DNA from: Leifsonia sp. 1010
Lineage (GTDB): Bacteria; Actinomycetota; Actinomycetes; Actinomycetales; Microbacteriaceae
Length of the DNA stretch: 54,219 nt
Assembly: GCF_031455295.1 (NCBI RefSeq)
Contig: NZ_JAVDSL010000007.1
Span: 1-54,219 of the forward strand
Reading direction: 5' to 3'
Shown here piece by piece: positions 38,082-46,313 of this stretch (position 1 is its first letter; each line of letters begins with the position of its first letter). A model generated the notes under the pieces. It saw only the letters and a program-made list of their open reading frames with translations. It was not told the DNA's origin and searched no databases. Both the position numbers and the translations under genes were made by a program.

Positions 38082-38507
38082 ATGGCAGTCACCAGCGCAT
38101 CCACCACCGTCTGGAACGGCGATCTGACGAGCGGCTCCGGAACGGTCACGCTCGACTCGTCGCACGCGGCGGAACTGGCCGTCAACTGGAAGGCCCGCTC
38201 CGAGGGCGGAGCCGAGGTCACGACCCCGGAGGAGTTGCTCGGGGCCGCCCACGCCGCCTGCTTCTCGATGGCCTTCTCGAACGTGCTCGCGAAGTTCGGC
38301 AACGCGCCGGAGAGCATCCGCACCACCGCCGCGGTCACCTTCGACCCCGCTCAGGGCATCACCGGCAGCCACCTGACCGTCACGGCGACCGTTCCCGGCC
38401 TGTCCGAGGACGACTTCCAGCGGCTCGCCGACGAGGCCAAGAGCACCTGCCCGGTGTCGCGGGCGCTGGTCGGCATCCCGATCACGCTCGACGCGTCGCT
38501 CGCCTGA
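38082..38507 (+). CDS. OsmC-family peroxiredoxin
   Basis: Thiol peroxidase that reduces organic hydroperoxides, 141 residues. The two redox Cys are C60 (AAHAACFSMAF) and C123 (STCPVSRAL), in OsmC rather than Ohr spacing. Cytoplasmic. AGGAGG precedes the ATG. Lies 17 bases before the epimerase gene on the same strand. Confidence 0.92.
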   Translation: MAVTSASTTVWNGDLTSGSGTVTLDSSHAAELAVNWKARSEGGAEVTTPEELLGAAHAACFSMAFSNVLAKFGNAPESIRTTAAVTFDPAQGITGSHLTVTATVPGLSEDDFQRLADEAKSTCPVSRALVGIPITLDASLA

Positions 38508-38524
38508 TCCGCCGGGGGCCGGAC

Positions 38525-39421
38525 ATGCGCGTACTGCTCGCCGGAGCCTCCGGCATGATCGGCGGCGAGCTACGCCGTCAGCTGGCTGCGGCCGGACATG
38601 AGACGCGGAGGCTGGTCCGCCGCGAACCCGCCGACGCCGACGAATTCCGCTGGGCGCCTGAGGAGCGGTCCGTCGACCCCGCGCTGTTCGACTGGGCGGA
38701 CGCGGTGGTCAACCTCTCCGGCAGTTCGCTGCAGCATCTGCCCTGGACACGCGCGACCAAGCGACGCATCCTGTCGTCACGGCTGCAGGCCACGGGAACC
38801 CTCGCCGAGGGGATGCGCCGAGCCGACACCTCTCCCGACGTGTTCGTCAGCGGCTCCGCCGTCGGCTACTACGGTGACCGTCCCGGCCAGCAGCTCACCG
38901 AGGCGGCGACGAAAGGGCGCGGGTTCCTGGCCGACGTGGTCGACGCCTGGGAGGCGGCGGCCCGGCTCGCGCCCTCATCCACCCGGGTGGCGCTCGCGCG
39001 CACCGGCGTCGTCATCGGTCGCGGCGGCGCCCTGAAACCGCTGCTCCCGCTCGCCAAGGCGGGACTCGCCGGGCCGCTCGGCGGCGGACGCCAGCACTGG
39101 CCCTGGGTGAGCCTGCACGACGAGGCCGCAGCGCTCATCCACCTGCTGACCTCGTCGCTCGACGGGCCGGTCAACATCGCCGGGCCGACGCCGGCGACGG
39201 CCGGAGAGATCGTGCGCGCACTCGCGCAGGCCGTGCGGCGGCCGTACCTCCTACCGGTGCCGAAGTTCGCGATCGAGCTGGCGCTGCAGGACGCGGGCCG
39301 CGAACTGCTGCTCGCGGATCAGCTGGTGGTGCCGAAGGCGCTGCTCGACGACGGCTTCGAATTCCGGGATCCGACGATCGAGGACGCGATGGATCGGCTC
39401 GTCGAGGTGCGCGCGGCCTGA
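38525..39421 (+). CDS. TIGR01777-family epimerase (SDR, DUF1731)
   Basis: A 298-residue NAD(P)-binding protein. N-terminal LAGASGMIGGELRRQL is the Rossmann motif, SGSAVGYYGD holds the active-site region, and the C-terminal VPKFAIELALQDAGRELLL followed by GFEFRDPTIEDAM is the DUF1731 tail. Related to the division-linked SulA/YfcH group, but the function is not established. Close behind osmC, so likely cotranscribed. Confidence 0.88.
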   Translation: MRVLLAGASGMIGGELRRQLAAAGHETRRLVRREPADADEFRWAPEERSVDPALFDWADAVVNLSGSSLQHLPWTRATKRRILSSRLQATGTLAEGMRRADTSPDVFVSGSAVGYYGDRPGQQLTEAATKGRGFLADVVDAWEAAARLAPSSTRVALARTGVVIGRGGALKPLLPLAKAGLAGPLGGGRQHWPWVSLHDEAAALIHLLTSSLDGPVNIAGPTPATAGEIVRALAQAVRRPYLLPVPKFAIELALQDAGRELLLADQLVVPKALLDDGFEFRDPTIEDAMDRLVEVRAA

Positions 39422-39444
39422 CGCGGTCGCGGGTCGCGGGGTGC

Positions 39445-39912
39445 TCAGCGCGCTGGGGGCCGCCCTGCCTTCGCCTGCGACCGTTCCAGCCGGATCGCCT
39501 GCCGCAGCGCCTCCCGTGCCCGGCGTCGGTCGCCGGACGCGTCGTAGGCGAGCCCGAGCCGGAACCAGGCGCGCCAGCTCTCCGGCTCCGCCTCCACCTC
39601 GGCGCGGTATCGCGGGAACTCCTCGTCGGCGGCGTCCCGGAGCGGACGGCCGCTCGCACGCGTCGGCAGGTCTTCGACGGGAAGGGCGCCCTCCGCATCC
39701 AGCTGTCGCACCAGGCGCTCGGTGCGCGCGCCGAACAGCAGCTCCCGGCCGATCGCCCACGCGGCGATGAACGGGAGCACGATCAGCGCGACGCCCATGG
39801 CGATGCCGACGGGCTCGCCGGTCAGCACGAGCATGATCGCGCGCTGCGTGACCAGCACGAGGTAGACGAGCAGGAGGACCGCCATCAGGATGGCGGCCAG
39901 ACGGTTTCTCAT
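39445..39912 (-). CDS. membrane protein with TPR-like C-terminus
   Basis: A 155-residue protein of unknown function. Two hydrophobic segments (about residues 6-25 and 32-55) are followed by a cytoplasmic part with one TPR-like helix pair (ESWRAWFRLGLAYDASGDRRRAREALRQAI). The basic N-terminus MRNRLAA sets the start at 39912, 13 bases after dapB. Confidence 0.72.
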   Translation of the reverse strand: MRNRLAAILMAVLLLVYLVLVTQRAIMLVLTGEPVGIAMGVALIVLPFIAAWAIGRELLFGARTERLVRQLDAEGALPVEDLPTRASGRPLRDAADEEFPRYRAEVEAEPESWRAWFRLGLAYDASGDRRRAREALRQAIRLERSQAKAGRPPAR

Positions 39913-39925
39913 GGCGACCGGTCCC

Positions 39926-40732
39926 TTATCGCGTCGGGTCGGTGCCGTCGTCGCCCGCATCGCGGACGGTCGGACGCGGCGGTTCGCCGCTCGGCTCGGC
40001 GATCCCGAGGTCGACGAGCTTGTCGAGACCGACGATGACGCCGGTCGTGGTCGCCGCTGCCCGGAGCGCCAGAAGGATGCCCGCCTCGTACGCCTCCGGG
40101 CCGATCGTGTCGTGGCGGATGGTCAGCTGCTCCCCCGCGCCGCCGAAGATCACCTGCTGCTGGGCGGCGACGCCGCGCATCCGGAGGCTGTGGATGGGCA
40201 CGCTCGCGACCTGCTGACCGCGGGCGCGCTGGTCGGAGTGCGGCGCCTCCACCGGGCCCTTCGCCGCGCGTGCGGCGCCGATGAGTTCGGCGGTGCGCAC
40301 CGCCGTGCCGGACGGGGAGTCGACCTTGCCCGCGCCGTGCGTCTCCACGATCTCGATGGAGTCGAAGAAGCGGGCGGCGACAGAGGCGAACGCCGTGCCC
40401 AGGGCGGAGCCGAGGGAGAAGTTGGGGATGACGACGGCGCCGCGTCCTTCGTGCGCGGCGACGCGTCGCTCCAGGTCGAGGATGCGGTCCGCCGACCAGC
40501 CGGATGTGCCCACGAGCACATTGAGGCCGTGATCGACCGCGAAGGCGACGATCCCCGGGCTGACCTGCGGCAGCGTCATGTCGACGAGCACGTCCGCGCC
40601 GAGCATGTCCTCCAGCGGCGAGCGGGAGTCGAGCTGTGCGACGAGCTCGAGGTCGTCGGCCTCCTCGATGAGGCGGACCGCCACGCTTCCCAGTTTTCCG
40701 GTCGCTCCGGCGACGGCCACGCGAATGCTCAC
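39926..40732 (-). CDS. dapB: 4-hydroxy-tetrahydrodipicolinate reductase DapB
   Basis: NAD(P)H-dependent reductase following DapA in DAP/lysine synthesis, 268 residues. Nucleotide-binding VAVAGATGKLG at the start; catalytic H132 and K136 in ETHGAGKVDSPSGTA. The second His of the usual EAHHxxK motif is replaced by Gly, while the catalytic His and Lys are kept. GTG start with TAGGCT exactly six bases upstream, so probably leaderless and divergent from a leaderless GNAT gene. Confidence 0.93.
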   Translation of the reverse strand: MSIRVAVAGATGKLGSVAVRLIEEADDLELVAQLDSRSPLEDMLGADVLVDMTLPQVSPGIVAFAVDHGLNVLVGTSGWSADRILDLERRVAAHEGRGAVVIPNFSLGSALGTAFASVAARFFDSIEIVETHGAGKVDSPSGTAVRTAELIGAARAAKGPVEAPHSDQRARGQQVASVPIHSLRMRGVAAQQQVIFGGAGEQLTIRHDTIGPEAYEAGILLALRAAATTTGVIVGLDKLVDLGIAEPSGEPPRPTVRDAGDDGTDPTR

Positions 40733-40738
40733 CCGATC

Positions 40739-40744
40739 AGCCTA
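40739..40744 (-). promoter_or_regulatory. -10 element for leaderless dapB
   Basis: TAGGCT on this strand is followed by six bases and the GTG at 40732. Confidence 0.5.
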
Positions 40745-40758
40745 CCCGCGGGCCGCGT

Positions 40759-40764
40759 TACGCT
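40759..40764 (+). promoter_or_regulatory. -10 element for leaderless GNAT gene
   Basis: TACGCT is followed by six bases and the ATG at 40771. With the dapB element it forms a compact divergent pair in a 38-base gap. Confidence 0.5.
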
Positions 40765-40770
40765 GGGCCG

Positions 40771-41265
40771 ATGGTGTCTTTCGCAGACGTCGCCGTCACC
40801 GACGCGACCGCCCACCGGATGCTGTCCGACTACTTCGCCGAGCGCGCCGAGACGTTCCCGAGCTCGCAGGGCGCGTACCGCACGTCGTTCCCGGATCCGA
40901 GCCAGTTCGTGGCGCCGAACGGTGTCTTCCTCCTCGCCTACGACGAGGGCGTCGAGGTGGGATGCGGCGGCATCCGCGAGCTGCGCGTCCCGCTGTCCGA
41001 GATCGAGGAGGGCGTGCAGGTCGTGCGCTACGAGATCAAGCACCTGTGGGTGACGCCCACGCAGCGTGGCAATGGGTACGGCCGGGCGATCCTCGCCGAG
41101 CTGGAGCTGCGCGCCCGCGGCTTCGGCGCGACCGAGCTGGTGCTCGACACGAACGCCAGCCTGGAGGCGGCGGGCGGCCTGTACCGCTCGCACGGCTACG
41201 AGCCGATCCAGCCGTATAACGACAACCCCAACGCGACCGACTGGTTCCGCAAGCCCCTCGTCTGA
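40771..41265 (+). CDS. GNAT-family N-acetyltransferase
   Basis: A 164-residue protein. The acetyl-CoA motif lies in KHLWVTPTQRGNGYGRAIL near residues 91-109 (RGNGYG), followed by ELVLDTNASLEAAGGLYRSH. Substrate unknown. Divergent from dapB with overlapping regulatory space. Confidence 0.87.
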   Translation: MVSFADVAVTDATAHRMLSDYFAERAETFPSSQGAYRTSFPDPSQFVAPNGVFLLAYDEGVEVGCGGIRELRVPLSEIEEGVQVVRYEIKHLWVTPTQRGNGYGRAILAELELRARGFGATELVLDTNASLEAAGGLYRSHGYEPIQPYNDNPNATDWFRKPLV

Positions 41266-41270
41266 AGCCG

Positions 41271-41329
41271 ACAGCTCCTGAGTTTTTCGGCGAAATCGGG
41301 GCTCGGAGGCCGAAAAAGTCAGGAGCTGT
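41271..41329. repeat. ACAGCTCCTGA palindromic element, copy 2
   Basis: 21-base arms (41271-41291 and 41309-41329) with one mismatch (G against C after CTGA), six bases past the GNAT stop and facing the histidine phosphatase stop. Same family as the copies at 23123 and 48267. Confidence 0.85.
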
Positions 41330-41350
41330 TCGCTGCTCAGGCGGGGCGGG

Positions 41351-41953
41351 TCAGACGGGCTGCAGCTCCGGGAGACCCGTACGCAGCTCGACGGGCAGGT
41401 GCCCGAGGTCGTTGTGCACCACCAGCACCGGCGGCTTGGCGGAGCGGACGCGGATGATCGTCAGCCCGCAGTTGGCCTGGTTGAGGCCCAGCCAGCGCCA
41501 GTCCGGCGCGTCGAACACGTGCCGCACGAACCAGCCGATCACGAAGTTGTGGGTCACCAGCAGGTCGTGCCGGTCCCCCATCGCCGGGGTGAGGAACTCG
41601 TGGACAGCGTCGTCCATCTGCGCCCGGCCCGCCTCGATCTCCGCCTCGGTCACCGGGCCGAAGAACGACTCGAACGCCTTCGGCATGTCCGGGGTCGGAC
41701 CGGAGGGGATGCAGTCGAACAGCAGGCTCGACGGCTGCGGTTCGAGCGCCGGCATCCGCTCGGCCATGATCGCGGCCGTCTCGGCTGCGCGCACCAGCGG
41801 CGAGTGGTACATCGACGTGAACGGGATGCCGCTCAGCCGCTCAGCGACCAGCTGCGCCTGACGCTTGCCCCGCGGCGAGAGCGGGCCGTCCGGCAGGCCG
41901 TGCTCGGCATCCTGCTGCTCGCCATGGCGCACGAGGTAGATGTAGTGGGGCAC
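41351..41953 (-). CDS. histidine phosphatase family protein
   Basis: A 200-residue phosphoglycerate-mutase-like phosphatase. The catalytic RHG motif is at residues 9-11 (YLVRHGEQ), then SPLVRAAETA with the second Arg, and LLVTHNFVIGWFVRH with the second His. Substrate unknown. GTG start at 41953 places RHG at the usual distance; AAAGG precedes it. 40 bases downstream of the M16 peptidase gene. Confidence 0.88.
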   Translation of the reverse strand: MPHYIYLVRHGEQQDAEHGLPDGPLSPRGKRQAQLVAERLSGIPFTSMYHSPLVRAAETAAIMAERMPALEPQPSSLLFDCIPSGPTPDMPKAFESFFGPVTEAEIEAGRAQMDDAVHEFLTPAMGDRHDLLVTHNFVIGWFVRHVFDAPDWRWLGLNQANCGLTIIRVRSAKPPVLVVHNDLGHLPVELRTGLPELQPV

Positions 41954-41993
41954 GAGCGGGACCTTTCGGAGATGGAACGGAAGGAAGAGCGGA

Positions 41994-43352
41994 TCAGGAG
42001 GCGAGGCCGGCGAACACGTCGTCGGTGACGCTCCCGACGGCGGCCACGGAGACCGGCCGGTCCGCCAGGTCGGCGGCGAGGGCGCGCACATCGTCGGCGG
42101 TGACGAGGTGGAGGCGCCGGAGGCTCTCATCGAGGTCGGCGAACTCGCCGAGCGTGATCTCGGCGCGGCCGAGACGGGACATACGGGTGTCGGAGTCTTC
42201 GAGGGCGAGGGCCGCTCCCCCGGAAAGCTGCCCGACCGCTCGACGCAGCTCGTCGGGCGTGACGCCGCCGGAGGCGAGCCGCCGCAGTTCGTCGAGCATC
42301 AGTTCGGTGACCTGGCGCGCCTTCGCCGGCGTGCATCCCGCGTAGAGGCCGAACACGCCCGCGTCGGAGTACGAGCCGGAGAACGAGTAGACGGAGTAGG
42401 CCAGGCCGCGGCGCTCGCGGACCTCCTGGAAGAGGCGGCTGGACATCCCGCCGCCGAGGATGGAGTTGAGCACGCTCATGGTCGTGCGGCGCTCGTCGGT
42501 GGCCAGGATCCCGGGCATTCCGACGAACACGTTGGCCTGCTCGTTGGGGCGCTCCACCGTGACGATGGGGCTCCCGCGGCGGATGTCGGCGGGCACCGAC
42601 GGGCGGCGGTCGACCGGAGTGGCGACGAGCTCCGGATCCCAGCCCGCGGCGGCGAGCGCGCGCTCGACGCCGGCGACCAGCAGGTCGTGGTCGACCGCGC
42701 CCGCGGCCGTGACCACCAGGTCCTGCGGCCGGTAGTTCGCCCGGTAGTGCTCCCACACGCCGTCCCGGCTCGCGGCACGGATGGTGTCGGGGCGGCCGCC
42801 GATGGGACGGCCCAGCGGGTGGTCGCCGAGGACGGCCTGGAACATCCGCTCGTTGGCGACGTCGGCGGGGTCGTCCTCCGCCATCGAGAGCTCTTCGAGG
42901 ATGACGCCGCGCTCGTTCTCGAACTCGCCCGCGTCGAGCACCGACGACGTGAGCATGTCGCCAATGACCTCGACCGCCATTGCGAGATCCCGGTCCTGGA
43001 CCTTCGCGTAGTAGCAGGTGTACTCCTTGGCGGTCATGGCGTTGTGCTCGCCGCCCACCGAGTCGAACGACACGGCGATGTCGAGGGCGGTGCGGGTGCG
43101 CGTGCCCTTGAAGAGGAGGTGCTCGAGAAAGTGCGTGGAGCCGAGCGAGCCGGGATGCCCGGGCTGGCCGTCGCTCTCGTCGCGCGAGCCGACGGCGACC
43201 CAGTAACCGAGTGTGGCGCTGCGTGCTCCGGGCACCTGTTCGCTGAGGATGCGAACTCCGCTCGGGAGCACTGTCCGCCGGACCAGCGCTTCGCCGGACG
43301 CCGCGAAGGTGAGGTCGGCCATACCGAGCGGGAGGTCGACTGCGCTGTTCAT
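41994..43352 (-). CDS. M16-family zinc peptidase
   Basis: A 452-residue pitrilysin/processing-peptidase-like protein. The inverted zinc motif HFLEH (THFLEHLLFKG) lies near residue 74, with the downstream Glu in NERGVILEELSM. The second, inactive half domain includes GGGMSSRLFQEVRE with the substrate-binding Arg and Tyr. No signal peptide. Usually encoded between pnp and dapB in actinobacteria; dapB is 1.2 kb away here. TAGGGT seven bases upstream of the ATG suggests near-leaderless initiation, though a GGAGG also overlaps. Confidence 0.9.
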   Translation of the reverse strand: MNSAVDLPLGMADLTFAASGEALVRRTVLPSGVRILSEQVPGARSATLGYWVAVGSRDESDGQPGHPGSLGSTHFLEHLLFKGTRTRTALDIAVSFDSVGGEHNAMTAKEYTCYYAKVQDRDLAMAVEVIGDMLTSSVLDAGEFENERGVILEELSMAEDDPADVANERMFQAVLGDHPLGRPIGGRPDTIRAASRDGVWEHYRANYRPQDLVVTAAGAVDHDLLVAGVERALAAAGWDPELVATPVDRRPSVPADIRRGSPIVTVERPNEQANVFVGMPGILATDERRTTMSVLNSILGGGMSSRLFQEVRERRGLAYSVYSFSGSYSDAGVFGLYAGCTPAKARQVTELMLDELRRLASGGVTPDELRRAVGQLSGGAALALEDSDTRMSRLGRAEITLGEFADLDESLRRLHLVTADDVRALAADLADRPVSVAAVGSVTDDVFAGLAS

Positions 43353-43359
43353 CCCCTCC

Positions 43360-43365
43360 ACCCTA
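43360..43365 (-). promoter_or_regulatory. -10 element for near-leaderless M16 gene
   Basis: TAGGGT on this strand is followed by seven bases and the ATG at 43352. Confidence 0.35.
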
Positions 43366-43408
43366 CGCCAGAGCCGGTGGGATCCCGTGGCTGGGAAAAA
43401 GAGGACAA

Positions 43409-43435
43409 ACAGACTCGTCTGTCTACGGCTATACT
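43409..43435 (+). promoter_or_regulatory. promoter with inverted-repeat operator for TetR gene
   Basis: ACAGACTCGTCTGT (43409-43422; perfect six-base arms around TC) sits just upstream of a consensus-like -10 TATACT (43430-43435). The position is right for autorepression by the TetR protein encoded at 43536. Confidence 0.55.
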
Positions 43436-43535
43436 GTGAAAGCCATCGTGTCCGGTGCCCCGCGCCGGATGCGATCGGCCTACGAACAGCAACGCGGAGG
43501 CGCCCGAGCCTCCCCCGAACAAGGAGTCGTGCCGG

Positions 43536-44120
43536 ATGGTCGTAAGTGCCCGAGCGACCATCCGGCCGCCCGCGCCGTCGAAGGTCAAGATCCTCGCGAC
43601 GGCGGATCAGCTCTTCTACCAGGAGGGCATCCACACCGTCGGCGTTGACCGCATCATCGCGGGCGCCCGGGTGACGAAGGCGACCTTCTACAAGCACTAT
43701 CGGTCGAAGGACCTGCTGATCATCGCCTACGTCGAAGGACGCGACCGCCAAGTGCGCGAATGGTTCGCCGAGCAGGAGGCCAAGCACGCGGATCCCCGTG
43801 ACATCGCGCGCGCCCTCGTCGACTCGATCAACGAGCAGGCCGTCAGCCCCGGCTTCCACGGCGACCCCTTCATCAACGCCGCCGCGCAGTTCGCGGACGA
43901 GACCGACCCGGTCCGCGTCGCCGTGACGGCCCACCGCGACTGGTACGCGGACCGCATCGAGGAGCTCTTCCGCCAGATCGGCCACCCGCGGCCGGGAGAC
44001 GCCGCGGACGACCTCATCCTCGCGCGCGACGGCGCCCTCGCCGGCGGCTACGTGGGCGACCCGATCGCCGCGGGCGCCGCGCTGCACCGGGCCCTCGACC
44101 GCATCCTCGGCGAGGTCTGA
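43536..44120 (+). CDS. TetR/AcrR-family transcriptional regulator
   Basis: A 194-residue regulator. N-terminal helix-turn-helix (GVDRIIAGARVTKATFYKHYRSKDLL) near residues 33-58, then an all-helical ligand domain. Start at ATG 43536 because AAGGAG lies nine bases upstream; a GTG at 43455 in frame would add a Pro-rich extension with no ribosome site. Targets unknown; it may control itself through the upstream inverted repeat. Confidence 0.87.
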   Translation: MVVSARATIRPPAPSKVKILATADQLFYQEGIHTVGVDRIIAGARVTKATFYKHYRSKDLLIIAYVEGRDRQVREWFAEQEAKHADPRDIARALVDSINEQAVSPGFHGDPFINAAAQFADETDPVRVAVTAHRDWYADRIEELFRQIGHPRPGDAADDLILARDGALAGGYVGDPIAAGAALHRALDRILGEV

Positions 44121-44136
44121 CCGGCGCGACCAACTG

Positions 44137-44189
44137 TGGGTCGCGACACGCCGTTATGCGACCCGAATAACGGCGTGTTGCGACCCACG
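44137..44189. terminator. 22-bp-arm palindrome between convergent genes
   Basis: Arms 44137-44158 and 44168-44189 (start GTGGGTCGCGACACG) match at 21 of 22 positions around a nine-base loop that repeats GCGACCC. It begins 17 bases past the TetR stop and faces the aldo/keto reductase stop, so a bidirectional terminator is likely. Confidence 0.7.
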
Positions 44190-44256
44190 TCTGCGCGGCG
44201 AGGTGCGCGCGGGACGGGGCGAGACGGACGAGACGGGCGCGTCGGACTGGCGCGCG

Positions 44257-45321
44257 CTACTCCGAGACGCGGTCGAGGTCGAGCATCTGCGACCGCGTGA
44301 GGCGGATGCCCGCGGCGGCCATGAGCGCGTCGACCTGATCCGGCCGGCTGGCGCTGGCGACGGGTGCCGCGATCGTCCGCTTGGCAAGCAGCCAGGCGAG
44401 CGCGATGCTCGCGGGCGCCACGTGGTGCTCGGCCGCGATGCGGTCGAGGACGGCGAGCACGCGCTGGCCGCGACGGTTCACGTAGGCGGCGGCGCGAACG
44501 CTGCGCGCCCCGGCCGTCAGGTCGCCCTTGCTGCGGTACTTGCCGGTGAGGAAGCCGTTCGCCAGCGCGTAGTACGGCATCACCGCGAGCCCCTGCGCCG
44601 CCGCGACGATGCGCGGGGCGCTCTCGAACTCGCTGCGGTGCATCAGGTTGTACTGCGTCTGGATGGCCACGAACTTCGGCAGGCCCGACGATGCGAGGAT
44701 GCGCGCCTCGATGAGGCGGTCCGCACTGAAGTTGGACGCGCCCAGATACCGCACCTTGCCGCTCTCGATCAGCCACTCGGCCGTCGCAAGGCTGTCCTCC
44801 AGCGGGGTCTCCGGGTCGTCCTCGTGGAAGTAGAGCAGGTCGATGTGGTCGGTCTGCAGCCGCTCGAGGGACGCCTCGACGGCGCGGATCATGCTCACCG
44901 AGCCGAGCCCGGGGTTGTCGTGGTGCCGCCCGACCTTGGTCGCCACGACCATGCGGTCGCGGTTGCGGCGCTCGCGCATCCACTTGCCGATGAGCACCTC
45001 GCTGCGGCCGCCGACGTAGCTGTCGGCCGTGTCGATGAAGTCGCCGCCCAGCTCGGTGAAGCGGTCGAGGATAGCGAGGGATGTGTCGCCGTCGGCCGTC
45101 CAGCCGAAGACGCTCGCGCCCAGCGACAGCGGGTACACCGCGAGGTCGCTCTCGCCGATGCGGCGGGGCGCGATGATCGACAGCGGGCCGGTGCTCGCGA
45201 TCGCCGGGTCGACATCGATGACGCCGGTCGGCGGCTCGGCGGAGCCGGCGCGCGGGTCGGCAGCAGTGCTGCTGCGGAGACCGACGGTCTCGAGCAGGCG
45301 CAGGGGTAGCAGCTGTGGCAT
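44257..45321 (-). CDS. aldo/keto reductase
   Basis: NADPH-dependent carbonyl reductase, 354 residues, TIM barrel. The catalytic tetrad is visible: Asp and Tyr in FIDTADSYVGG, Lys in VATKVG, His in YFHEDD. N-terminal about 50 residues extend beyond the usual start. ATG 45321 chosen because GGGGGAGGGGGAGA precedes it. Substrate unknown. A perfect 16-bp palindrome lies in its upstream region. Confidence 0.88.
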   Translation of the reverse strand: MPQLLPLRLLETVGLRSSTAADPRAGSAEPPTGVIDVDPAIASTGPLSIIAPRRIGESDLAVYPLSLGASVFGWTADGDTSLAILDRFTELGGDFIDTADSYVGGRSEVLIGKWMRERRNRDRMVVATKVGRHHDNPGLGSVSMIRAVEASLERLQTDHIDLLYFHEDDPETPLEDSLATAEWLIESGKVRYLGASNFSADRLIEARILASSGLPKFVAIQTQYNLMHRSEFESAPRIVAAAQGLAVMPYYALANGFLTGKYRSKGDLTAGARSVRAAAYVNRRGQRVLAVLDRIAAEHHVAPASIALAWLLAKRTIAAPVASASRPDQVDALMAAAGIRLTRSQMLDLDRVSE

Positions 45322-45383
45322 GTCTCCCCCTCCCCCGCGACCTCCAACCGCCGCGTATCTCCGTTCCCCGCGAATCGACTGGT

Positions 45384-45399
45384 CTCGAATCGATTCGAG
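45384..45399. promoter_or_regulatory. perfect palindrome upstream of aldo/keto reductase (operator candidate)
   Basis: CTCGAATCGATTCGAG is a perfect 16-bp palindrome 62 bases upstream of the aldo/keto reductase start. Half-site spacing differs from the LexA box. No regulator gene is adjacent. Confidence 0.45.
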
Positions 45400-45500
45400 A
45401 ACGTCGGATTCCCGATTGAACACTTGCAGCGTACGACATGCCTCCGACGTGCGAAGGACGAAACGGGTGAACCGTGGAGGAAAGCTAGGTCACAGTTTCA

Positions 45501-46313
45501 TCACGAACGCCGGAGCACCGCCCGGGCGTGCGCGAGCACCGGTCCGTCGACCATCCGGCCCTCGTGCCGGAACACTCCCCCGCCCGCGTTTTCGGCGGCC
45601 GCGAGCAGCTCGCGAGCGGCCTGCACCTCGGCCGGATCCGGCCGGTAGGCGGCCCGGATCGTCTCCACCTGGCCCGGGTGGATGCAGGCCGTCGCCGCGA
45701 ATCCGACGGCCACCGCGTCCTCCGCCTCAGCGGCCAATCCCTCGAGGTCGGCGATGTCCAGGTGCACGGTGTCGACGGCGTGGATGGATGCGGCGCCCGC
45801 CGCCAGCAGCACCGCCGACCGCGCATGGCGGGCGATGTCGCGGTACCGTCCGTCGGGGTGCCTGCTCGACGTGCCGCCGAGCGAGGCGACGAGGTCTTCT
45901 GCACCCCACATCAGCGCGATCACGCCGGGCGCGGCGGCCAGCAACGGCGCCGCGAGTACGCCGGCGGCCGTCTCGCAGAGAGCGATGACGGTGTGGTCGC
46001 GCAGCCCGTCGAGGTCGGACGGCCGCTCGGCCTTGGGCAGCATCACGGCGCGGTACGGCGTCGCGGCAAGCGCGGACAGGTCGGCGTCGTGATCGGCGGT
46101 CCCGGCCGGATTGACCCGGACGATGACGCGCTCCGGGTCCAGCTCCGACGCGACGAGCGCCTCGCGCGCTGCGGGCCGCGCGGCCGGGTCGACCGCGTCC
46201 TCCAGGTCGAGGATCACCGCATCCGCCCGCTCCAGCGCCTTGGCGTAGCGCTCGGGGCGGTCGGCGGGGCAGAACAGCAGCGCCGGCCCCCACGGGAACG
46301 CGACGTCGTTCAC
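45501..46313 (-). CDS. CitE-like HpcH/HpaI-family acyl-CoA lyase
   Basis: A 270-residue TIM-barrel lyase of the CitE-like group. Substrate and Mg residues are in ALLFCPADRPERYAKAL, VILDLEDAVDP, IVRVNPAG, LCETAAGVL and MWGAEDLVASLGG. The orthologous position in M. tuberculosis holds Rv2498c, reported as a bifunctional lyase for (R)-3-hydroxy-3-methylglutaryl-CoA and itaconate-derived (S)-citramalyl-CoA; the same role is inferred here. GTG start overlaps the maoC stop (GTGA). Last gene of the operon. Confidence 0.87.
   Translation of the reverse strand: MNDVAFPWGPALLFCPADRPERYAKALERADAVILDLEDAVDPAARPAAREALVASELDPERVIVRVNPAGTADHDADLSALAATPYRAVMLPKAERPSDLDGLRDHTVIALCETAAGVLAAPLLAAAPGVIALMWGAEDLVASLGGTSSRHPDGRYRDIARHARSAVLLAAGAASIHAVDTVHLDIADLEGLAAEAEDAVAVGFAATACIHPGQVETIRAAYRPDPAEVQAARELLAAAENAGGGVFRHEGRMVDGPVLAHARAVLRRS

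Noticed and set aside
45384-45399. Fourth LexA box upstream of the aldo/keto reductase
   Set aside because: Half-sites are two bases closer than in CGAAC-N4-GTTCG, and the outer bases do not match.
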